A stretch of DNA of 16,589 nucleotides. Origin: Leptospira sp. (GTDB lineage Bacteria > Spirochaetota > Leptospiria > Leptospirales > Leptospiraceae). Shown in pieces: positions 8,164-13,991 of this stretch. The translations under genes were made by a program, and so were the position numbers. The stretch is taken from the NCBI GenBank assembly GCA_021413405.1, contig JAIOQL010000463.1, forward strand, positions 1 to 16,589, written 5' to 3'. Within the stretch, counting starts at the first letter, position 1, and every line of letters begins with the position of its first letter. The notes beneath the pieces were generated by a model. The model searched no databases. It was given only the letters and a program-made list of their open reading frames with translations, and was not told where the DNA came from.

Positions 8164-8876
8164 CAGACTCCCCGGCGGTCACCCCAGATCAGTTTATGCA
8201 TCTGGGAAGAAAGTCTCGCTCCCGGAACATTCGCTTCCTTCAGCCATACAGAAAGCTCATCAAGCGAGCAATCCTCATATACCGGAGAAAAAATCAGGTT
8301 TGAGTTCAGTTCAAACTCCCGGATGACTTCAAGTGCCCGCAAAAAATCTGACCTGGAACGGACAACAAACTTAATTTCGTCTAACGCATTGTTTCTGTTT
8401 TTTAAAATTGAGAAATTTTCAGGTTTCATCCGTTCTTCCATTCCAGAGCCGGGAAGTTTATAATCCATAGAAAATACCATATACCTGAGTCCATCCAGAA
8501 GCTCAGCACCATTTGTTTCCACCCGGGCAAACCGAAAATTTTTTTTCTCCCTTGATTCAAACAACTTTCCGGCAAGCTGGTGGCAGAAATTCTTCTTTTC
8601 AGCCTCAAGGGGCTCTCCCCCGGTAAAAAGAACCTGCGTTTCACCAGAAATCAGACTTTGGATTTTTTCCAGCACTTCCCCGGTAGTCATGTCCTCCCCT
8701 GCGTTTGGGCTTAGCGCATAAGGAGTGTCGCACCACAACTTTTTCCCGGCAACCATACCACAGCGGAGAGAACAACCCGCGAACCGCACAAACACAGTGG
8801 GGATCCCCTGGGAAATTCCTTCCCCGGAAATAGAATAATATATTTCATGAATTTTAGAAGTTAGTTCGGACGGCAC
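8163..8876 (-). CDS. queE: 7-carboxy-7-deazaguanine synthase QueE (radical SAM)
   Basis: QueE converts 6-carboxytetrahydropterin to 7-carboxy-7-deazaguanine on the way to preQ0 and queuosine, using SAM and a [4Fe-4S] cluster. The 237-residue product has the family opening YYSISGEG at 13-20, PTVFVRFAGCS, a cysteine cluster at C35, C39 and C49, DTPYAL directly after it, and the SAM-binding GGEP at 86-89. Cluster spacing is CX3CX9C instead of the usual CX3CX2C because of a seven-residue insertion between Cys2 and Cys3; QueE is known for cluster-loop variation, so I read this as functional. The start is a GTG at 8876; the next in-frame Met lies inside the cluster. No ribosome site is visible, but a promoter ends six bases before the GTG. 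The stop overlaps the SNF2 ATG, so the two form one transcript. Confidence 0.9.
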   Translation of the reverse strand: MPSELTSKIHEIYYSISGEGISQGIPTVFVRFAGCSLRCGMVAGKKLWCDTPYALSPNAGEDMTTGEVLEKIQSLISGETQVLFTGGEPLEAEKKNFCHQLAGKLFESREKKNFRFARVETNGAELLDGLRYMVFSMDYKLPGSGMEERMKPENFSILKNRNNALDEIKFVVRSRSDFLRALEVIREFELNSNLIFSPVYEDCSLDELSVWLKEANVPGARLSSQMHKLIWGDRRGV

Positions 8877-8882
8877 AAATTT

Positions 8883-8910
8883 AGAATATTTTATGGTACA
8901 AATAATTCAA
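8883..8910 (-). promoter_or_regulatory. Candidate promoter for queE-SNF2, possibly giving a leaderless transcript
   Basis: On the minus strand TTGAAT (8910-8905) and TATTCT (8888-8883) are separated by 16 bases. The -10 box ends six bases before the GTG start of queE, so transcription would begin at or very near the start codon. This agrees with the absence of a Shine-Dalgarno sequence. Both boxes match the sigma-70 consensus at most positions. Confidence 0.45.
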
Positions 8911-8941
8911 ACAAAAATCATTCGTGCACAAAATTTGGATC

Positions 8942-9019
8942 AGGGCGACTGCCGGGCTCTTCCCTCCCGTCAATTTCTCGCGTTCACGAGAAATTGACGC
9001 CGGGTCGATCCCTGTCGCG
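8942..9019. repeat. Palindromic repeat element, copy 1 (left boundary of ars region)
   Basis: A perfect 13 bp stem (8968-8980 with 8987-8999) encloses a 6-base loop. Outside it, AGGGCGAC (8942-8949) can pair with GTCG-AT-CCCT (9004-9013), adding an outer helix. The reverse complement of 8951-9013 matches the element at 11068-11131 nearly base for base in the flanks (AGGGATC-R-ACCCGGCGTCAA and GAGCCCGGC ends), while the inner stem differs but remains paired. It covers the end of the permease remnant frame. No transposase is attached. It resembles REP- or MITE-like intergenic elements; the family is unknown to me. Confidence 0.75.
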
Positions 9020-9382
9020 GTTATGCCTGAAGCTTTTTCCATCTCCGGTTATACCTTCCCTGATTTTATGCGTCATGCGACATTCTGGTCTTCGGGGTTC
9101 AGATTTGGAAAAGTGTTTGCCAAATTCATCAAAAAGTTCATTCATTTGACTCTTCGGGATCATCCCGGGAACATTGATTTTATTGACTATCCCTGGAGGC
9201 TGACATATTTTGTGATCATGAAGTTTGTCAACAAATTTCAATGTTATTTTTTTCAGAAGTTTATTGCCAATATATGCTCCAACAATTGCGGAAAGCGTTG
9301 CTGAAATTACCAATGCCATGTTGTCGGAAAGCCCGGCCCTGGCAAATTTTGCTGCATAAACGGTTAGTCGTGTAAAGTCCAC
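8984..9382 (-). pseudogene. C-terminal remnant of a TauE/SafE-type membrane permease
   Basis: Read on the minus strand from a GTG at 9382, the first 54 codons (9382-9221) look like the C-terminal end of a TauE/SafE anion permease: DFTRLTVYAAKF, then GLSDNMALVISATLSA, a glycine-rich helix and GNKLLKKITLKF. Such permeases are normally about 250 residues, so the N-terminal three quarters are missing; the frame meets a stop at 9400-9398, just three bases before the arsM stop codon. The last permease helix is lost and the reading continues as non-membrane sequence to 8984, ending inside the palindromic element. A shift to a neighbouring frame near 9225 gives a short tail ending at a TAG (9189-9187), so a frameshift may also be present. 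It follows arsM in the same direction and was probably once the third gene of the ars operon. A short expressed peptide cannot be excluded. Confidence 0.6.
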
Positions 9383-9403
9383 AAAAAACGAAATGCATCA
9401 GGT

Positions 9404-10249
9404 TCAACCGGAACAACATCCGGGCGCACAGCAATTCTCGCGGGCCTTCTTTTCTGCATAGACCGTTACACTTAAGACTTCCAGTTTTGAATTGGAAAGA
9501 GTTGCAATTTCTTCTTTCGAAAGATACTGATCCAGAACATCTTCCGGAATATTGATTGGTTTCTCTTTCTTGATAGAAATATTTGTAAAACCGGCTTTAT
9601 TCATGATTTTCAGATATTCATTTTTTTGGATTGCACCGGAAACACAACCGGCATACATTTCAGCCAGACTTTTCAGTTTCTCAGGAATTTCTCCATTGAG
9701 AACGATGTCTGAAATACAAATATGTCCATCGTCTTTCAATACTCTATAAATTTCAGAAAAAGCTTTTTCTTTGTCCGGAACTAAATTCAATACACAATTG
9801 CTGATCACTACATCGGCAATTCCCGCGGTGCCTGGAATTTTCTCAATATCGCCCAATCTGAATTCAACATTGTTAAAGCCCAGTTTCTCATTGTTCAATC
9901 TTGCCTTTTCAATCATTGCATCAGTCATATCAATTCCAATTACTTTCCCTTTTTCGCCAACAATGGATCGTGCGACAAACGCGTCATTGCCCGCACCGGA
10001 GCCAAGATCGATTACCACATCTCCCTGTTTAATATTTGCAAATTGTGTCGGAACTCCGCAACCGAGTCCGAGATCTGCACTCTCCTCGTATCCCTCCAGT
10101 TTAGAATAGTCCTCACTGAATAGGGAATAATCAACGGCCGAACAGCAACTGCTTCCGCAGCAGGAACTCTCATTCTGCTCTTTAGATTGTTTTGCTATCT
10201 GGCTATATTTATCTTTTACCATTTCTTTGATCGATTCTGTTGTTTGCAT
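9404..10249 (-). CDS. arsM: Arsenite S-adenosylmethionine methyltransferase ArsM
   Basis: ArsM methylates As(III) using SAM and thiols, giving methylated and volatile arsenicals; cytoplasmic. The 281-residue product has the Rossmann SAM site DLGSGAGND at 81-89 and GIDMTD at 105-110. The three cysteines that bind As(III) in the family appear to be C64 (LGLGCGVP), C152 (ISNCVLNL) and C202 (YAGCVSGA). Extra cysteine pairs occur at the N terminus (C30, C31, C35, C36) and C terminus (C273, C274, C278, C279), as in many bacterial ArsM. It starts with an ATG at 10249 behind a strong AAGGAG (10261-10256) that overlaps the arsR stop codon, so the two are one operon. Regulation by ArsR from the palindromic site upstream of arsR is expected. 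The assignment is firm. Confidence 0.95.
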   Translation of the reverse strand: MQTTESIKEMVKDKYSQIAKQSKEQNESSCCGSSCCSAVDYSLFSEDYSKLEGYEESADLGLGCGVPTQFANIKQGDVVIDLGSGAGNDAFVARSIVGEKGKVIGIDMTDAMIEKARLNNEKLGFNNVEFRLGDIEKIPGTAGIADVVISNCVLNLVPDKEKAFSEIYRVLKDDGHICISDIVLNGEIPEKLKSLAEMYAGCVSGAIQKNEYLKIMNKAGFTNISIKKEKPINIPEDVLDQYLSKEEIATLSNSKLEVLSVTVYAEKKARENCCAPGCCSG

Positions 10250-10259
10250 AGTATTCTCC

Positions 10260-10607
10260 TTAATCGCAACATTCTAGTTTTGAATTTTTCTTATATTTAT
10301 TTAAAGATTTATAAATTTGATTGATAGAGTCATGAAATTCATCCAATTTTTTCCAGTTGATACAATAGCAGGACTTTGCACCTTCTATTTCGCCCTGGAT
10401 CAGCTCTACATCTTTCAACTCTTTTAAATGTTGAGAAACTGTAGATTGCGCCAGCGGAATCACTTCTACAATTTCGCCGCAGATACATTCTTTTTTTTCT
10501 GCAATCGTCTGTAGAATTGCAATCCTCGCAGGATGCGAAATCGCCTTTGCAAATTCCGCCAATTTCCTCGTTCCCTCATCAAACTCACTCTTCTTGTTAA
10601 TCGCCAT
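10260..10607 (-). CDS. arsR: ArsR-family arsenic-responsive repressor
   Basis: A 115-residue winged-helix repressor of the SmtB/ArsR family, expected to leave its operator when As(III) or Sb(III) binds. ISHPARIAIL at 23-32 is the typical helix near the N terminus. ECICGE at 40-45 carries C41 and C43, matching the ELCVC arsenic site at the recognition-helix region. AQSTVSQHLKEL at 53-64 is the DNA-reading helix. Additional cysteines occur in the wing (C80 and C82, SCYC) and at the C-terminal end (C113, C114), which could give a third ligand. The start is the ATG at 10607; there is no Shine-Dalgarno, only the operator palindrome directly upstream. arsM follows with its ribosome site on the arsR stop. 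A role in arsenic control is strongly supported by the neighbour. Confidence 0.93.
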   Translation of the reverse strand: MAINKKSEFDEGTRKLAEFAKAISHPARIAILQTIAEKKECICGEIVEVIPLAQSTVSQHLKELKDVELIQGEIEGAKSCYCINWKKLDEFHDSINQIYKSLNKYKKNSKLECCD

Positions 10608-10609
10608 AA

Positions 10610-10642
10610 CGTATATCGTAAATATACGATCATAAAATGCAA
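10610..10642 (-). promoter_or_regulatory. arsR operator and overlapping promoter
   Basis: CGTATAT (10610-10616) and ATATACG (10622-10628) form a perfect inverted repeat around five bases, and ATCGTA (10615-10620) with TACGAT (10625-10630) forms a second, overlapping one. Both sit within 25 bases of the arsR ATG, where ArsR operators usually lie. On the minus strand TTGCAT (10642-10637) and TACGAT (10620-10615), 16 bases apart, can serve as -35 and -10, so a bound repressor would cover the -10 box. The -10 ends seven bases before the ATG, which again suggests a leaderless or near-leaderless transcript. Confidence 0.6.
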
Positions 10643-11289
10643 TACTTTTTTAACTGAACATTTACGAAAAAATACAGAATGTCATTTTGAGGAGCAAAAA
10701 TTTATTCACAAACGCAGAGAAGCGAGCGGTAACAATAAATTGATGACAAAACATGAAAAGAACAAATACGGAAGCATAGTAAATGAAAGCGATGGGAAAA
10801 CTATCTACAATATTAATATTCTCCAAATGTATCTTTGAAAGCGAAAGGAAGGATTGCTATTTGGAGGCCGAAAGACAGGGGCATCGCGGGTTATGTGATC
10901 CGGTAGGGAGTGACTTGCGTTATCAGGCAGCAGGATCAAAACTTCGTAATAATTGGCTGTGCTTTTAAATTTGAACTGGATAAAAAATTTGGCTCCAAAT
11001 CGAAATATAAACCTGCGATTAGATTGAACTAAAGATATTGGGCATGAATTTTCCGGTCACTTGCGTTAGGGATCAACCCGGCGTCAATCTTCTTGCAACC
11101 GCAAGAAGTTGACGGAAGGGGCGAGCCCGGCCCGGAAAAAGATGAATGCTGGCGAAGCCCGGAGAAATCCACGAAAGCGGAAATATTTCGGGAAACGCAA
11201 ATGACAATGCTGTTACTGATGTCTTATGTATCAGTTAATCTGTATTTGTGAACTTTTATCTCAATCAGAACAGGCCAATTGTAAATTTA
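10643..11289. other. Gene-poor region between arsR and the SRPBCC gene
   Basis: No convincing gene is seen. Short open frames on the plus strand (10533-10838, 10783-10968) have no ribosome site and no recognisable protein character. The stretch holds palindromic element copy 2 (11068-11131) and a relatively GC-rich patch at about 10845-10935 in otherwise AT-rich DNA. Both that patch and the left flank of the element contain the 10-mer ACTTGCGTTA (10913-10922 and 11059-11068). It may be the debris of insertions or of a lost gene. Confidence 0.5.
11068..11131. repeat. Palindromic repeat element, copy 2 (right boundary of ars region)
   Basis: Stem: CGTCAA (11082-11087) with TTGACG (11109-11114), and CTTCTTGC (11089-11096) with GCAAGAAG (11101-11108), one bulged T and an AACC loop. 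The flanks AGGGATCAACCCGG (11068-11081) and GAGCCCGGC (11123-11131) are the same as in copy 1 but in the opposite orientation. The inner stem has a different sequence from copy 1 and yet still pairs, a covariation that points to selection for structure or to replication as a palindrome. Confidence 0.75.
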
Positions 11290-11745
11290 TCAGACAGAAA
11301 CCTCGGCCATTTTTTGATCAAGCTGCTCGAGAACCATCGGCCATGCATGACTATGCTTATTTTTGGAAACCTCATTGGAAAACCCCGAATGACTGAGTTT
11401 TAGCCGCGTACCCGTATCCCTCGGAATCAGTTCTATTGTAAGGACCGTTTCAGTTCCCCCGGTTCCGTCTGGACCGGTGATCCAGGTAAATTCGATGAGT
11501 TTCTCAGGCTGAAGACGAAGAAAGCGTCCGTAGTGAGGATGCCTCTTCCCCTCAAATTCAGTTTCAAAAAAGAAGACTCCATTGACCTCAGGTTTCATAA
11601 GCACGGAACCCGGTGCAGCAAACCATCTGTCAAATTCTGTTGTCAGGGCACGATAAAGAACTTCCGGTGAAGCGATCATTACCCGATCAACCGTCAAATG
11701 AAACGGTCGGGAAGAAAGATCCGGGGGGCAAACTTGCAAATTCAT
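11290..11745 (-). CDS. SRPBCC / AHSA1-type ligand-binding domain protein
   Basis: A 151-residue single-domain protein of the START-like SRPBCC superfamily, AHSA1/CalC branch. Seen: DRVMIASPEVLYRALT near the N terminus, WFAAPG, FFETEFEG, HPHYGRFLRLQP, LIEFTW, then TETVLTIEL, TRLKLSHSGF and a closing helix HAWPMVLEQLDQKM, the order typical of the family. These proteins fold into a helix-grip cavity for a hydrophobic ligand; many are unassigned or stress-linked. I chose the ATG at 11745 because AGGAG stands seven bases before it; the frame extends 13 codons further to an ATG at 11784 without a ribosome site, and those residues do not resemble the family. It is cytoplasmic, with no signal or membrane segment. 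It stands alone, pointing away from the ceramidase-like gene. The ligand is unknown. Confidence 0.85.
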   Translation of the reverse strand: MNLQVCPPDLSSRPFHLTVDRVMIASPEVLYRALTTEFDRWFAAPGSVLMKPEVNGVFFFETEFEGKRHPHYGRFLRLQPEKLIEFTWITGPDGTGGTETVLTIELIPRDTGTRLKLSHSGFSNEVSKNKHSHAWPMVLEQLDQKMAEVSV

Positions 11746-11981
11746 GTATAAACTCCTGCTACTTTGACTATTCAGATACAACATAATTGTAGCAACGATT
11801 ATGCCAAGACCTTCAATAAAATAATTTAAAACAGTTCACTGCTGTCATTGTTCCGACAGAGTGCGAATTCGACCGCAAATCCGCAATAAAACGAAATTAT
11901 TCTTTCCAGAAACGACTCATTGGAATTGAATCGTTGGAGTCCTGCCAATTCCCCGGAATGTTTTCTTTTGGAAAAGATTCT

Positions 11982-12671
11982 ATGGCAAAATATAAGATGA
12001 CTTCCCCTTTTGAAATTACACCTCTTTCCCCGGAATGTTTTTGGGGAAAATTCGATCCACCCACAATCCAGTTCTGCGAACGGAATCTCTGTGAAATTAT
12101 TACACAACCTGCGAATACCTGGTCAAACCTCGCGTTTATTTTTGTCGGGGTTTATCTTCTCCGGAAGGATGCAAAATCACGGACAGCCGGCTGGATTTCC
12201 ATCCTGATTGGAGCAACTTCCTTTTTATATCACGCATCCTTCACTTTCCTGATGCAATTCTTTGATCTCTCTTCGATGTATCTTTACTCTGCTTTTCTCC
12301 TCACGATGAATCTGAAACGCACCGGGTTGCTGAAAGACCAAAGACAGATGGTAGCAATGTCATCTATCGTATTATTTTCAATGATCACATTATTTTTTTT
12401 CCGGAAAGCAGGAATTCCGGTTTTTTCCGTCCAGGTAATTCTCGCAATTATCCTCGAAATCTATATTAACCGGAAGTCTGATTCAGGAATTATTTACAAA
12501 AACTATTTCATTGCGCTACTTCTTTTCCTGATGGCTTTTGGCATCTGGATTCTGGATCTGACCGGGATTTTCTGCTCACCTGACAATCATTTTCTCCAGG
12601 GACATGCGATCTGGCATATACTGTGTGCTCTTTCCATTATTTATCTGAATAAATTCTATTCGGATAAATGA
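11982..12671 (+). CDS. Ceramidase-like membrane hydrolase (CREST superfamily)
   Basis: About 229 residues from the ATG at 11982, chosen for the GGAAAAGA before it; the frame stays open to a TTG at 11934 and an ATG at 11958 is possible. About seven hydrophobic segments indicate an integral membrane protein. The motif set is that of alkaline ceramidases and other CREST hydrolases: CEIITQPANTWSNLAF at 37-52 (E38, N45, S48), SFLYH at 80-84 (Ser80 and His84), D95 in FDLSSMY, and GHAIWH with His208 and His212. The spacing S-x3-H then 11 residues to Asp, with a late HxxxH, equals that of human ACER3, where the histidines hold zinc. Expected reaction: hydrolysis of an amide bond in a lipid. The substrate is unclear, since spirochaetes of this type are not known for sphingolipids. 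It converges on the lipoprotein gene with ten bases between stops. Confidence 0.82.
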   Translation: MAKYKMTSPFEITPLSPECFWGKFDPPTIQFCERNLCEIITQPANTWSNLAFIFVGVYLLRKDAKSRTAGWISILIGATSFLYHASFTFLMQFFDLSSMYLYSAFLLTMNLKRTGLLKDQRQMVAMSSIVLFSMITLFFFRKAGIPVFSVQVILAIILEIYINRKSDSGIIYKNYFIALLLFLMAFGIWILDLTGIFCSPDNHFLQGHAIWHILCALSIIYLNKFYSDK

Positions 12672-12692
12672 AGGACAATAATTATTTCATTT
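12666..12692. terminator. Weak inverted repeat between convergent gene ends
   Basis: AAATGAA (12666-12672) and TTCATTT (12686-12692) form a 7 bp AT-rich stem around a 13-base loop, spanning the stop codons of the ceramidase-like gene and of the opposing lipoprotein gene. It could help end transcription in both directions, but the stem is weak. Confidence 0.25.
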
Positions 12693-13878
12693 CTTCTACG
12701 ATTTTATTTTCCAGTTCTCTCATGAACCTGCTACTTTCACTGATTTTATTGTCAGATCCGCCGGAAAACCGGAATGGTTTTTGAAATACCTCTTGCTCCG
12801 ATTCATAAAAGACATCCATCCTGTTTTTTTTGATCACACAATTTGTAAAAAACCTTGCCCCTTCAGAATCGTATCCGCTAACAAGGAGATGAAAATAATT
12901 CCTGAAATATTCATCAATGTTTCCCGGAATAAAAGCTTTTACAAGTCCTGCAGGCAGAAAATACAAAAGCTTTCCGGAGATTTTGTGAAGAGGCGTTGAT
13001 GTGTAGGCGCCGGAGAAATTGATTTCATTCTTCTTCCGTTCTATTTTAACCCTGTAACCGATATTATTGATATTTATTTTCAGTCCATAAAAGGAGACTC
13101 TCATGTCGGTACGGAATAAGATTGTGGCTGAATCCCGAATCAGATTTTTTTTTGTACGAACAAAATTAACCATAAAAGAGTTACTGTTGTTTTCGATTTC
13201 AACCACTTTGACTTTTTCATTCCCGAAAAATATTTCTGTCCTGAATTCGACAAATTTCATGAACCTCTTCATTCTATCGTAATAACCTGAATCAATTTTC
13301 GCAATTCTTTCGTGGAGTTGAAATTGTAATGTTCTGGAATCTCCCGATTTAACGATACTGCATTCATAATTTGCGCGTAGATAATTGTAAAGAGGTGACT
13401 TTTTCAGGAAAGGATCGGGTTCCTCTTCTGCTGAAATCAATTGAACGAAATCCTCCAGCCAGTTCAAAAAATTCTGGATAGTGAATATGGGAATAGAAGG
13501 GATGTAGGTCTTTCTCCGTATCTTGTAGGTCTTACCACCTCCATACTCCGATTTCCTGAAATAGGAGACTGTGTGATAAACCTCATCCGGGGAAATTTTT
13601 TCCCTTTCATGAAGTTCAGCTACCCGTTCCGCGGATGTTCGTTTTATAGAGCCTGCCAGAAGAAACCCCCCGTCTTTCTGATGACCCAGGTTTTCGGTGT
13701 CAGGACGCAGGCTTCCGTAAAGCACATCAAATTTTCCGGATAGTCTGTGTTCTTTCCGGAAATCGTTCTGGTATTCAAAAATAGTTTTCCAAAGTTCTGA
13801 ATGATCTTCATTCTTCGACAGGCAACCTACCGTAAGCATGCACAGGAGATATTTGATTAATTTTTTTATCCTTTGCAT
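12682..13878 (-). CDS. Putative lipoprotein of unknown function
   Basis: A 398-residue protein I do not recognise. It opens with a basic N terminus (MQRIKKLIKY), a short hydrophobic core and LTVGC, which reads as a lipobox with C19 the lipidated residue; the -1 Gly is normal, while Thr and Val at -3 and -2 are looser than in E. coli but acceptable for spirochaetes. It would be a lipoprotein at the membrane periphery. The rest is hydrophilic, rich in Phe, Arg, Lys and Asn, without transmembrane segments, repeats or catalytic motifs that I can name; the middle (about 210-330) has alternating hydrophobic residues suggesting beta strands. The start at 13878 has AGAGGA six bases upstream. It is divergent from the DJ-1/PfpI gene, sharing a 113-base region with an inverted repeat. 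Coding is firm, lipoprotein nature likely. Confidence 0.8.
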   Translation of the reverse strand: MQRIKKLIKYLLCMLTVGCLSKNEDHSELWKTIFEYQNDFRKEHRLSGKFDVLYGSLRPDTENLGHQKDGGFLLAGSIKRTSAERVAELHEREKISPDEVYHTVSYFRKSEYGGGKTYKIRRKTYIPSIPIFTIQNFLNWLEDFVQLISAEEEPDPFLKKSPLYNYLRANYECSIVKSGDSRTLQFQLHERIAKIDSGYYDRMKRFMKFVEFRTEIFFGNEKVKVVEIENNSNSFMVNFVRTKKNLIRDSATILFRTDMRVSFYGLKININNIGYRVKIERKKNEINFSGAYTSTPLHKISGKLLYFLPAGLVKAFIPGNIDEYFRNYFHLLVSGYDSEGARFFTNCVIKKNRMDVFYESEQEVFQKPFRFSGGSDNKISESSRFMRELENKIVEEMK

Positions 13879-13890
13879 CTTGTGTCCTCT

Positions 13891-13910
13891 GGATATTAAT
13901 TAATATATCC
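13891..13910. promoter_or_regulatory. AT-rich inverted repeat between divergent genes
   Basis: GGATAT (13891-13896) and ATATCC (13905-13910) are perfect inverted arms around TAATTAAT. It lies 13 bases upstream of the lipoprotein start and about 80 bases upstream of the DJ-1/PfpI start, a suitable place for an operator or for AT-rich promoter DNA. No regulator can be assigned. Confidence 0.35.
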
Positions 13911-13991
13911 TCATGCCATTTTTAGAAAACTTTCTCGACAATATTGCAAAGACAGCAGATATTTGAACAGACATTAAATAAGGAAACAAGA

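Noticed and set aside
8924..9304. Plus-strand open frame of 126 codons across the permease remnant
   Set aside because: It runs through the palindromic element and antisense to clear permease-like sequence; the peptide has no family character.
10533..10968. Two short plus-strand frames upstream of arsR
   Set aside because: One overlaps the arsR gene and operator, both lack ribosome sites, and neither reads like a protein.
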